This document shows positions 16,692 through 24,292 of a stretch of DNA of 64,000 nt, one piece after another. Source of the DNA: Antiquaquibacter soli (lineage in GTDB: Bacteria > Actinomycetota > Actinomycetes > Actinomycetales > Microbacteriaceae); assembly GCF_030580675.1 (NCBI RefSeq), contig NZ_JAUQUB010000001.1, forward strand, positions 806,001 to 870,000, written 5' to 3'. Positions within the stretch are counted from its first letter, which is position 1. Each line of letters starts with the position of its first letter. A model generated the notes under the pieces. It was not told where the DNA came from, ran no database searches, and saw only the letters and a list, made by a program, of their open reading frames with translations. The position numbers were made by a program, and so were the translations under genes.

Positions 16692-17554
16692 CGACGAGAA
16701 TCGGCGTCGTCTCCCTCAGCCAGGGGAGGCGACCGGATGACCTCGCGCGCGGCCTCGACAGCCTGATCGCCCAGCGCGGGGTCGAGCTCGACATCGTCGT
16801 GGTCGGAAACGCCTGGCAGCCGGCCGGGCTCCCCCCGGGCGTCCGATCCCTCGCGCTGCCCGAGAACGTGGGTATCCCCGCGGGGCGCAACCGCGGCGCC
16901 GAGGCGGTGAGCGGGGAGTACATCTTCTTCCTCGACGACGATGCGAGCATCCCCTCTCCCACGTTCCTCGCAGACGCGGTCGCGCGCATCGAAGCCGACC
17001 CCACGATCGGTCTGCTCCAGCCGCGCGTCGTCGACCCCAGCGGCGTGGAGAACCCGCGCCGCTGGATCCCTCGGATCCGGAAGGGTGATCCCGTCCGCTC
17101 GAGCTCGGTTTTCTCCGTGTGGGAGGGCGCGACTCTGCTCCCGCGTGCCGTGTTCGACGCTGCGGGCGGCTGGGCTGACCCGTTCTTCTACGCGCACGAA
17201 GGCATCGAGCTCGCCTGGCGCGTGTGGGACACGGGGCACCGCGCGTTCTATGCCGGAGACCTCGTCGCCCACCATCCCGCTATCGAGCCGACGCGGCACA
17301 GCTACTACTACCGGCTGAACGCGCGCAACCGGGTGTGGTTGGCCAAGCGCAACCTGCCGTGGGTGCTCGTTCCGTTCTACGTGGGCAGCTGGACGGGCAT
17401 CCAGATCCTGCGGTGGTTCCGTCGGCCGGCGGCCTTGAGAGCATGGTTCGGGGGATGGCTGGCAGGGTGGCGCGAGAACCCTGGCGGCCGCCGCCGCATC
17501 AAGTGGGTAACGGTCTGGCGGATGACCCGGTCCGGCCGCCCGCCGCTGGTCTAA
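16688..17554 (+). CDS. Glycosyltransferase family 2
   Basis: 288 residues from the GTG at 16688, overlapping the previous stop by GTGA. The GT-A fold shows GVVSLSQGRRPDDL, NVGIPAGRNRG, FFLDDDASIP (metal-binding DDD) and FFYAHEGIELAWRVW. There is no obvious membrane domain, only an amphipathic, aromatic tail (LPWVLVPFYVGSWTGIQIL), so it probably acts at the inner membrane surface. The ENVGIPAGRN motif is shared with rhamnosyl- and galactofuranosyl-like transferases. The sugar cannot be assigned. It belongs to the surface-glycopolymer operon starting at 14860. Confidence 0.83.
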   Translation: MTTRIGVVSLSQGRRPDDLARGLDSLIAQRGVELDIVVVGNAWQPAGLPPGVRSLALPENVGIPAGRNRGAEAVSGEYIFFLDDDASIPSPTFLADAVARIEADPTIGLLQPRVVDPSGVENPRRWIPRIRKGDPVRSSSVFSVWEGATLLPRAVFDAAGGWADPFFYAHEGIELAWRVWDTGHRAFYAGDLVAHHPAIEPTRHSYYYRLNARNRVWLAKRNLPWVLVPFYVGSWTGIQILRWFRRPAALRAWFGGWLAGWRENPGGRRRIKWVTVWRMTRSGRPPLV

Positions 17555-17574
17555 TGGAGGACGGAGGGAGACCC

Positions 17575-18870
17575 GTGCCGCTTCTGCATGACATCAGGAC
17601 CGCTCAGCGGGTGCTGAGGAACATCCTGCGCTCGCGCGCGACCCGTCGCCGGGTCGCGGTGGAGGAGCCGAAGCATCCGCACCCCGATCCCGGCACGATC
17701 AAGATCGCCGTCTACTTCGCGGACGCCAAGGTCAACCTCTACCAGATCCGGCAGTGGTACGCGCCCCTGGCTGAGATCGCCGGCGACTGGCCCGTCGCGA
17801 TCATCTCCCGCAGCCCGAGCGCCGTGCTCGCACTCTGGGAGGAGGCGCCCGTCCCTGCCCTCTACTTGAGGCGAGTGACGGACCTCGAGCACTTCGTCGC
17901 GGAGCAAGACCTCCGGATCGTGTTCTACGTCAACCAGAACGCCCGCAACTTCCAGATGTTCCGCTATGGGCGCATGTGGCACGTGTTCATCAACCACGGC
18001 GAGTCCGACAAGATGTACATGACGACGAACCAGTTCAAGGCGTACGACTACAGCCTCGTCGCCGGCGACGCCGCTCTCGATCGGCTCTCGCACAAGCTGT
18101 GGGACTTCGACCTCGCCAAGCGCGCCATTCCCATCGGCCGGCCCCAGGCCGATCATTTTGCGGGAGAGCTGCCCTTCGAGCCCGACGATCGCACGGTAGT
18201 GCTCTACGCACCGACGTGGGAGGGGGATCGGGCTGCCGCCGCGTACGGGTCTATCGCCACCCACGGAGTCGCACTCGTGGATGCGCTCCTCGCGACGGGC
18301 CGGCACCGCGTGATCTACCGCCCGCACCCGCGCAGCGGCGTTCTGGACCCGGAGTACCGTGCGGCCAACGAGCGGATCATCGCGTCGCTCGCCGCCGCGA
18401 ACGCCGCCGACGCCACGGCGCACCACGTCTTCGACGACGGACCGTCGCTAGGGTGGCAGCTCGTGGCGGCCGATGTGGCTATCACCGACATCTCGGCGAT
18501 GGTCTACGACCGCCTGGCCACGGGCAAGCCGCTCCTCGTCACGCGGCCGTCCTCCCCGCTCGCCGACGTCGACGAGAACGGCTACCTCGGCGCGTGCGAG
18601 TGGCTGCGAGCGGAGGACGCGGGCGACATCGTCGCGATTACCGACCGGGTCCAGTTCGACGAGGATGCCCGCGCCCGACTCGAATACTGGGTTGAGAGGC
18701 ACTTCGGCGATACCAGCCCCGGCGCGGCCACCCGTCGCTTCCGCGCTGCTATCGAGCATCTCCTCGCCGAGTGGGACAAGCACGACCTGCTGCACGCGGG
18801 CGACCGCCGGGACAGCGAGGCGGACCCGTTCGATGACGAGGACGACGAAGAGGCGCCGCCCGCGGAATAG
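17575..18870 (+). CDS. CDP-glycerol glycerophosphotransferase-like polymer synthase
   Basis: 431 residues, similar to the TagB/TagF family that transfers glycerol phosphate (or a related polyol phosphate) from its CDP form. Family landmarks are YVNQNARNFQMFRY, FINHGESDKMYMTTNQF (histidine-containing acceptor motif), VLYAPTWEGDR, VIYRPHPRSG and ITDISAMVYDRLATGKPLL. It is soluble and probably peripheral to the membrane. The carboxy end is very acidic (DPFDDEDDEE). The GTG at 17575 has a GGAGGG ribosome site; an in-frame ATG at 17554 overlaps the previous stop (TAATG) and would add seven residues. It ends the first half of the surface-glycopolymer cluster. Confidence 0.82.
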   Translation: MPLLHDIRTAQRVLRNILRSRATRRRVAVEEPKHPHPDPGTIKIAVYFADAKVNLYQIRQWYAPLAEIAGDWPVAIISRSPSAVLALWEEAPVPALYLRRVTDLEHFVAEQDLRIVFYVNQNARNFQMFRYGRMWHVFINHGESDKMYMTTNQFKAYDYSLVAGDAALDRLSHKLWDFDLAKRAIPIGRPQADHFAGELPFEPDDRTVVLYAPTWEGDRAAAAYGSIATHGVALVDALLATGRHRVIYRPHPRSGVLDPEYRAANERIIASLAAANAADATAHHVFDDGPSLGWQLVAADVAITDISAMVYDRLATGKPLLVTRPSSPLADVDENGYLGACEWLRAEDAGDIVAITDRVQFDEDARARLEYWVERHFGDTSPGAATRRFRAAIEHLLAEWDKHDLLHAGDRRDSEADPFDDEDDEEAPPAE

Positions 18871-18947
18871 CCTGCTGCCAACAAGGCGAATAAGCACGAG
18901 GTCTCAAGCCTCTGGTCTCTGCGGGCTGGGGCAAGTAGCAATGAGTA

Positions 18948-19262
18948 ATGCCACGACACCTCTCCGATGCCGCCCGAATCCTCGGCGAGCGGATCCGCGA
19001 GCAGCGACTCAAGTTCGCCATCAGCCAGGATGACGTCGCGAACCTTGCGGGAATGAACGTCTCGAACTACGGCAAGATCGAGCGGGGCCTCAGCAACCCG
19101 ACGTTTCACACTGTCGTCCGCATCGCCGCTGTTCTCGGTATCGACCCCGGAGAGCTCCTGGCGGGCCTCGACGAGAGCACGCTTCCGCCGTCGACGGAGA
19201 CCTTCACCGCGCGCGACTTCGTGCAGGAGCGCACCAAGCGGCGCACTGCCCCGCTCCGCTAG
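18948..19262 (+). CDS. XRE-type helix-turn-helix regulator
   Basis: 104 residues. A single helix-turn-helix domain spans about residues 10-70: LGERIREQRLKFAISQDDVANLAGMNVSNYGKIERG is the recognition region, and NPTFHTVVRIAAVLGIDPGELL is the usual end of the fold. The basic tail (QERTKRRTAPLR) may also touch DNA. Its target is unknown. The upstream bases 18880-18947 look less GC-rich than the rest of the region. It converges with the next gene and their stop codons share the palindrome CTAG at 19259-19262. Confidence 0.8.
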   Translation: MPRHLSDAARILGERIREQRLKFAISQDDVANLAGMNVSNYGKIERGLSNPTFHTVVRIAAVLGIDPGELLAGLDESTLPPSTETFTARDFVQERTKRRTAPLR

Positions 19263-19534
19263 AAGCTCACTCGCCACAGATACTCCTCGCCGCTCGGCCG
19301 AAACCAGCGGATGACGAGGATCGAGTCGCGGGCGAGCGTGCGTCCCGCGATATCGACTTCGAGCGTCTCGCCGGGGCGCAGCGTCGCCGGCGCGTTCGCA
19401 CCCATCACTCCCGACCCGTGCAAGGTCAGCGTCACTCCCCGCAGGACTTCGGCGCTGACGTTGGTGAAGCGGTAAAGGCGCGCCGCTCCTCGATGGACGA
19501 CGAGGGGGACGCGGTACGCGAAGTCACTGACCAT
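19259..19534 (-). CDS. Small protein of unknown function
   Basis: 91 residues, no membrane segment or cysteines. The sequence alternates hydrophobic and polar residues (VTLTLHGSGVMGANAPATLRPGETLEVDIAGRTLARDSILVIRWF) like an all-beta, immunoglobulin- or cupredoxin-like domain. I do not recognise the family. The ATG at 19534 is supported by a TAGCGT box 7 nt upstream. Stop codons of this gene and of the convergent helix-turn-helix gene overlap. Confidence 0.6.
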   Translation of the reverse strand: MVSDFAYRVPLVVHRGAARLYRFTNVSAEVLRGVTLTLHGSGVMGANAPATLRPGETLEVDIAGRTLARDSILVIRWFRPSGEEYLWRVSF

Positions 19535-19541
19535 GGATCGA

Positions 19542-19547
19542 ACGCTA
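19542..19547 (-). promoter_or_regulatory. -10 box for the 91-residue gene (leaderless type)
   Basis: TAGCGT on the minus strand, 7 nt before the ATG at 19534. Confidence 0.45.
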
Positions 19548-19583
19548 CGATCCGCGTCCGACCGCAGGGGACGATCGCTCCCT

Positions 19584-20366
19584 CTACTCCCCTGGGGAGG
19601 AGTGCCGCTCGCGCCGCAGTGCCTTCCGCGGCCGCGACGGCTTCAGCGCCTTCCGCTCCTTCGGCACGACCTCGAGCCAGACGGGGAACGTCTCGGGGGG
19701 CGCAGCGAACCCCTCGCGCGACGCACGGACGATCTGTCGCCCGAGGAGGTGGTTGCCGCCGCCTCCGATGACTGCCCCGATGCCGAAGGGGATGAGGCGA
19801 CCGACCACGTTGGTGCCTTGGGCGATCGTGAATCTCCTCAGGAATGTGTGCTTGATCCGGTCGGCGATGGGCCCGATGACGGCGCGGGGGAGGCTCTTGG
19901 TGATCGTCTCGCCCCAGAACGCCGACCGCGCAGGGCCGCCCGCCGCCTGTCCGGCGAGCTGGCGCAGCAGGTCGGTTCCCGCCGATCCGAGCACCATGGT
20001 CATGACGAGCGCGCGAGCTCGATCGGGGTCGTCCACGACAATGCCGTGGACCTCGGTCACCGATTGCGCGAATAGGGCGCTCGCCTCCAGGAATCCGGCC
20101 GTCTCGACTCCCGAGAGCGCGAGGGAGGTGCCCGTCCCTATCGCGGGTACGGCCGCAGTCGCCCCGACGGCACCGCCCCCGAGGGTGACGGCCGTGAGAT
20201 AGCGGCGCTCGAGGATGCGGATGACCTCCGCCGGACTCGCGGTCGGCCGACCGCGACGGATGCTCCTGATGTGGGCCAGCACCACCGGGCGCTGCACGGT
20301 GAGGAGCCGGTCGATTCCCCGAACCATCATGGGCGACGGGTTCGCGACTTCCGTGGACCTGGCCAT
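19584..20366 (-). CDS. EcsC-like conserved protein
   Basis: 260 residues. Glycine-rich hydrophobic stretches at about 60-85 (GGGAVGATAAVPAIGTG) and 205-225 (LIPFGIGAVIGGGGNHLLG) resemble the two halves of EcsC-type proteins, which associate with membranes. The tail (KALKPSRPRKALRRERHSS) is strongly basic. Function in this family is poorly known. It lies between the small beta protein and the Wzt-like ATPase on the same strand with short gaps, but a link to glycan export is not evident. Confidence 0.6.
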   Translation of the reverse strand: MARSTEVANPSPMMVRGIDRLLTVQRPVVLAHIRSIRRGRPTASPAEVIRILERRYLTAVTLGGGAVGATAAVPAIGTGTSLALSGVETAGFLEASALFAQSVTEVHGIVVDDPDRARALVMTMVLGSAGTDLLRQLAGQAAGGPARSAFWGETITKSLPRAVIGPIADRIKHTFLRRFTIAQGTNVVGRLIPFGIGAVIGGGGNHLLGRQIVRASREGFAAPPETFPVWLEVVPKERKALKPSRPRKALRRERHSSPGE

Positions 20367-20372
20367 GATCCC

Positions 20373-20378
20373 ACCGTA
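20373..20378 (-). promoter_or_regulatory. -10 box for the EcsC-like gene (leaderless type)
   Basis: TACGGT on the minus strand, 6 nt before the ATG at 20366. Confidence 0.45.
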
Positions 20379-20407
20379 GTCCAGTGGGCTGAGCGCCCGC
20401 GGGGAGG

Positions 20408-21148
20408 CTAGACGCCGTAGTCGGAGTTGTATCGGTCGAGAACCTCGTCGATCCCGGAGTCCAGCACGAGCGCACCCTTGTCCAGGTACAAGCCGCGCGA
20501 ACAGAAGCGCCGCAAGTCCTTCTCATTGTGGGACACGAAGAACAGCGTCCGGCCGCCGGCGAGGAGCTCTTCGATGCGGCGGTAGCACTTCTCTCGGAAC
20601 GCCTTGTCACCGACGGCCAGCACCTCGTCGACGAGGAGGATGGGTTCTTCGAGCCGGGAGATCACGGCGAAGGCGATGCGCACCTTCATGCCGCTCGACA
20701 AGTGCTTGTAGGGGGTGTCGACGAAGTCGCCGATCTCGGCGAAGTCGATGATCTCGGCGAAGCGCTCGTCGATCTCCTGCCGCGACATCCCGTGCAGTCC
20801 CGCCGTGAGGTAGACGTTGTCCCGCACGGTGAGATCGTCGACGAACCCTCCCGTGATCTCGATGAGCGGCGCGACACCGCCCGAGACGGCGACGCTGCCC
20901 TCATCGGGGAGGATGACTTCGGCCACGAGCTTGAGCAGCGTCGACTTGCCCTGTCCGTTCCGTCCTACAACGCCGATCGCCTCGCCCGAGCGGACATCGA
21001 ACGACACGTCGCGAAGCGCCCAGAACTCCCCGGGTCGGGTGCGCCGCTTCCGGCCCGAGAGCAGGTCCTTGAAGCTGCGGCGCGCGCGGCGGTTGCGACG
21101 GAACCGGATGCCGGCGTCCGAGACCGAGATGACGACGGGCTGCTCCAC
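20408..21148 (-). CDS. Polysaccharide/teichoic acid ABC exporter, ATPase subunit (Wzt/TagH-like)
   Basis: 246 residues. GRNGQGKST is the Walker A loop, LSSGMKVRIAFA the shortened signature of the polysaccharide-export group, and PILLVDEVLAVGD the Walker B. The amino end RRNRRARRSFKDLLSGRKRRTRPGEFWAL is the typical lead-in of Wzt/TagH. The carboxy-terminal glycan-binding domain of O-antigen Wzt is missing, so export is probably not capping-dependent. The GTG start at 21148 shares one base with the stop of the permease gene (TAGTG). The longer frame to 21322 is inside that gene and was rejected. Confidence 0.9.
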   Translation of the reverse strand: MEQPVVISVSDAGIRFRRNRRARRSFKDLLSGRKRRTRPGEFWALRDVSFDVRSGEAIGVVGRNGQGKSTLLKLVAEVILPDEGSVAVSGGVAPLIEITGGFVDDLTVRDNVYLTAGLHGMSRQEIDERFAEIIDFAEIGDFVDTPYKHLSSGMKVRIAFAVISRLEEPILLVDEVLAVGDKAFREKCYRRIEELLAGGRTLFFVSHNEKDLRRFCSRGLYLDKGALVLDSGIDEVLDRYNSDYGV

Positions 21149-21945
21149 TAGATCTCCTTGAGCACGGCGCGCTCCGTGCGGGCGAAGACGAGGATGCCCA
21201 GCACGAGCAGCACGACGCTGACCGCCGATCCGACCGCCACGGCCATCCAGTTCAACTGCTCGGGGAAGAATGCCGAGCGGTACAGGGAGAAGATCCCGAA
21301 CAGCGGGTTGAGCGTCGCCCATCCCTGCAGCTGCGGGGGGAGGTCGCTCAGCCCGTAGATGATCGGGCTCGCGTAGAACAGGAATCTGAGCACGAGCTTC
21401 GTCGCTCGGTCGAGGTCGCGGAAGAACACGACGAGCGGCGCGACGATGAGCCCGACGCCGAGTGTGAGAACCGCTTGAAGAACGATCGCGAGCAGGAAGT
21501 AGAAGGCCTCCCAGTGCACGGTCGCCCCACCGACGATCGCGAAGACTGCGAGGACCGGGATGCTCGCCACGAACTCGATCCCCTTCGAGAGCACGAGGCG
21601 CGCCACCCAGATGGTCCGCGGGATCTTCGTGGACCGGATGAGCTTCGCCTCACGAAGGTAGGCGCGGGTCGAATCGGAGACGGCACCGTTGAACCACATC
21701 CAGGGCAGCAGGGCCGAGAGCAGGAACACGATGTACGGCTCGGTGCCCACGGGGCGTGCGAACACCTGCGTGAAGACGAACCAGTAGATGCCGGCCATCA
21801 CGAGCGGGTCGAGGATGGACCAGAAGTACCCGAGCACCGAGGTCGAGTACCGCACGCGAAGGTCGCGGACGGTCAGAAGCCACAGCGAACGGCGGTAGCG
21901 GTCGAAGGGCGACCACGTGCGCGTGGGCAGGGCGGTCGAGGACAC
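21148..21945 (-). CDS. Polysaccharide/teichoic acid ABC exporter, permease subunit (Wzm/TagG-like)
   Basis: 265 residues with about six membrane helices, an ABC-2-type permease. LLTVRDLRVRYSTSVLGYFWSILDPLVMAGIYWFVF and LLPWMWFNGAVSDSTRAYLREAKLI are the conserved amino-terminal and first-loop regions of the family. Together with the ATPase encoded just downstream it should flip a lipid-linked glycopolymer across the membrane. The GTG at 21945 was chosen because TACGAT lies 7 nt upstream; the frame continues to 22353 but through the nucleotidyltransferase gene. Confidence 0.9.
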   Translation of the reverse strand: MSSTALPTRTWSPFDRYRRSLWLLTVRDLRVRYSTSVLGYFWSILDPLVMAGIYWFVFTQVFARPVGTEPYIVFLLSALLPWMWFNGAVSDSTRAYLREAKLIRSTKIPRTIWVARLVLSKGIEFVASIPVLAVFAIVGGATVHWEAFYFLLAIVLQAVLTLGVGLIVAPLVVFFRDLDRATKLVLRFLFYASPIIYGLSDLPPQLQGWATLNPLFGIFSLYRSAFFPEQLNWMAVAVGSAVSVVLLVLGILVFARTERAVLKEI

Positions 21946-21952
21946 GACCCCT

Positions 21953-21958
21953 ATCGTA
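21953..21958 (-). promoter_or_regulatory. -10 box for the Wzm-like gene (leaderless type)
   Basis: TACGAT on the minus strand, 7 nt before the GTG at 21945. It supports that start codon. Confidence 0.45.
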
Positions 21959-21970
21959 AGACCCTCTCGG

Positions 21971-22660
21971 TCAGACGAAGAGGTTCGCGCGCTCCAGGTC
22001 CTCGGCGAAGTCGATCTCGACGGCGTAGAGGTCGGAGATGTCGACCGGCTCGAAGCGCAGCTTGTCCTCGTCGATCGCGAGCTCGATGCCGCGCTCGAAG
22101 TAGTCCTGGTCGCCGACGCGCTTGAGCTGACGCAGCAGGAGCGCCTTGTCGTCGCGGGACACGTAGTTGATGCCGACGGCCTCGCCGAGCCCACCGGAGA
22201 CGGTCTTCGAGAGCTCCTTGATGTAGCCCTCGGCGTCGGTCGTGTACTTGACCTCTTCGTCAGAGACCTTGGCGGTGTTGACCGAGACGAACGACTGCTC
22301 GCGGGCCACGAGAGCGGCGGCACGCTCGAGAGCCATCGGGTCGAAGACGACATCGCCGTTCATCCACAGCACCCCACCGGGGGCGGACGCCTGGAGGGCG
22401 CGCATGAGGCTCTTGGAGGTGTTGGTCTGGTCGTACTGCTCGTTGTACACGAACGACGCCTCGGGGAAGGCCTCGATGATGTGCTCGAGCTTGTAGCCCA
22501 CGACGATGGAGATCTGGGCGTTCTCGCCGAAGGCGAAGCGGATGTTGTCGAACTGCTGCTGCATGATGGTGCGGCCGTCGCTCAGCTCGGTGAGGGGCTT
22601 CGGCAGGGAGCGACCGAGGCGGCTGCCCATTCCGGCGGCCAGGATGACGATCTGGGTCAT
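21971..22660 (-). CDS. Sugar/alcohol-phosphate nucleotidyltransferase
   Basis: 229 residues, cytosolic. IVILAAGMGSRLGRSLPKPLTEL is the nucleotide-binding signature of NTP transferases, and VLWMNGDVVFD holds the metal-binding aspartate. YDQTNTSKSLMRAL resembles the substrate loop of LicC-type cytidylyltransferases, so a CDP-activated alcohol or sugar is a reasonable product. That would match the CDP-using enzymes at 15882 and 17575. The ATG at 22660 has a GAGGAG ribosome site 7 nt away. The in-frame ATG at 22762 lacks one. Confidence 0.75.
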   Translation of the reverse strand: MTQIVILAAGMGSRLGRSLPKPLTELSDGRTIMQQQFDNIRFAFGENAQISIVVGYKLEHIIEAFPEASFVYNEQYDQTNTSKSLMRALQASAPGGVLWMNGDVVFDPMALERAAALVAREQSFVSVNTAKVSDEEVKYTTDAEGYIKELSKTVSGGLGEAVGINYVSRDDKALLLRQLKRVGDQDYFERGIELAIDEDKLRFEPVDISDLYAVEIDFAEDLERANLFV

Positions 22661-22849
22661 GGTGGTCTCCTCAGGTTGTGTCTGGATCCGAGGCTCCGGC
22701 GAGAATTCGCCTTCTGTTAACCTCGGGATGGGGTTGTGGACACACCTTTGTGCTGCAGACAAACGTAGTAGTGGGACCTGAAAGCGCTACGGGAATCACC
22801 CCTTTGTTGCACATTTGTGATGCGACCCATGAGCAGTCGTCGACGTTGG

Positions 22850-22855
22850 TAGGTT
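22850..22855 (+). promoter_or_regulatory. -10 box for the ABC ATPase (leaderless type)
   Basis: TAGGTT ends 6 nt before the GTG at 22862. Confidence 0.5.
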
Positions 22856-22861
22856 TGAACG

Positions 22862-24292
22862 GTGGAAAACGCCGCGCCCGGGTCCGGGAAGAAGCCCCAG
22901 AAGAAGTCGCCGTCGCGGCCGAGTTCTCCCACTCGCAAGCCCGCGCCCGCGCGGAAGCCTGCCCCGAGGACCCCGGCCGCGCGCAAGCCCGCCGTCGCCC
23001 CCGCGGAGGTCGTCGAGGAGACGATCGAGGAGGCGCTCGCTCCGGTCGAGGACGCTGTCGACGTTGTCGAGGAGGGCGAAGTCACCGCGGATGACGCGGT
23101 CGCCCAGGATGACGCGGCCGAGCAGTCGACCGAGCCGGAGCCGGAGCCCGAAACCGCGGCCGAGCCGGGGCCGGAGCCCGAAGCCGCGGCCGAGCAGTCG
23201 CTCGAGCCGGAGCCGGAGCCCGAGCCGGAGGCCGCTCCCGCTGAGGTGACGCCCGAGACGGCCTCCGAGCGACCCGCCTTCTCGCTGCCGAAGCTCACCG
23301 TGCCCAAGATCACACTGCCGACCGCGGCGCTGGCCCGGGCATCCCGAGCCGTCGCCGACGCCGTGAAGTCGGTCGCCGCGCCCGACAAGACCGACGCGGT
23401 CGTCGAGACCGTTCCCGAGCCGGAGCCCGACACCCTGCCGGAGCCCGAGCCCGAGCGGAACACGGCTCCCGAGCCCGCCGCCATCGCGCGGGCGAAGAAG
23501 CCGCGCCGCCCCGCGCGCAAGAAGACGGCGGCGCCCGCCGTTCTCACCGTGACGGGTCTCACCAAGCGCTTCGACGACACCGTCGCCGTCGACGGCATCG
23601 ACCTCACCGTCCCGGCCGGTGCGTTCTACGGCATCGTCGGGCCGAACGGTGCGGGCAAGACGACGACGCTCTCGATGGTCACCGGCCTCCTGCGTCCGGA
23701 CGCCGGAACGGTGACGGTGCACGGTGCCGACGTGTGGGCCGATCCGGCGGCGGCCAAGCGCAACATGGGCGTCCTGCCCGACCGCCTCCGGCTGTTCGAC
23801 AAGCTCACCGGTTCGCAGCTGCTCTACTACTCGGGTGTTCTCCGGGGCCTCTCGTCGGCGGTCACCAAGCAGCGCACCGCCGACCTCGCCGAGGTGTTCG
23901 GCATCCAGGACGCCCTGGGCCGACTGGTGAGCGACTACTCGTCGGGGATGACCAAGAAGGTCGCGCTCGCGGCGGCGCTGATCCACTCTCCGCGGCTCCT
24001 CGTGCTGGACGAGCCGTTCGAGTCCGTCGACCCCGTCTCGGCGTCGACGGTCACCGAGGTGCTCAAGAATTACGTGGCGCAGGGCGGCACCGTCCTGCTG
24101 TCGAGCCACAGCATGGACCTCGTCGAGCGGATCTGCGACAACGTCGCGATCGTCGTCGGTGGCTCGATCCTCGCGGATGGCACGATCGCCGAGGTCCGCG
24201 GGTCGGGAACGCTCGAGGAGAAGTTCGTGGAACTCGCCGGGTCGCGCACGACGGTGGAGGGCCTCGAGTGGTTGCACAGCTTCTCCGACTGA
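22862..24292 (+). CDS. ABC transporter ATPase with long disordered amino-terminal extension
   Basis: 476 residues, of which only the last ~250 are the ATPase. Residues 1-45 are rich in Lys, Arg and Pro; 46-135 are acidic with Glu-Pro repeats (EPEPEPE); 136-185 look weakly helical; 186-225 return to Glu-Pro and then a basic patch (KKPRRPARKK). The ATPase follows: GPNGAGKTTT Walker A, YSSGMTKKVALA signature, LLVLDEPF Walker B, LLSSHSMD switch. The next gene is an ABC permease overlapping by 25 nt. The GTG at 22862 is supported by a TAGGTT box. The substrate is unknown. The extension is far outside the normal family length. Confidence 0.85.
   Translation: MENAAPGSGKKPQKKSPSRPSSPTRKPAPARKPAPRTPAARKPAVAPAEVVEETIEEALAPVEDAVDVVEEGEVTADDAVAQDDAAEQSTEPEPEPETAAEPGPEPEAAAEQSLEPEPEPEPEAAPAEVTPETASERPAFSLPKLTVPKITLPTAALARASRAVADAVKSVAAPDKTDAVVETVPEPEPDTLPEPEPERNTAPEPAAIARAKKPRRPARKKTAAPAVLTVTGLTKRFDDTVAVDGIDLTVPAGAFYGIVGPNGAGKTTTLSMVTGLLRPDAGTVTVHGADVWADPAAAKRNMGVLPDRLRLFDKLTGSQLLYYSGVLRGLSSAVTKQRTADLAEVFGIQDALGRLVSDYSSGMTKKVALAAALIHSPRLLVLDEPFESVDPVSASTVTEVLKNYVAQGGTVLLSSHSMDLVERICDNVAIVVGGSILADGTIAEVRGSGTLEEKFVELAGSRTTVEGLEWLHSFSD

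Noticed and set aside
23130-23235. Short near-identical GAGCCGGAGCC units looked like a CRISPR or satellite array
   Set aside because: They are in frame and encode Glu-Pro repeats within an ABC ATPase gene; there are no spacers or cas genes.
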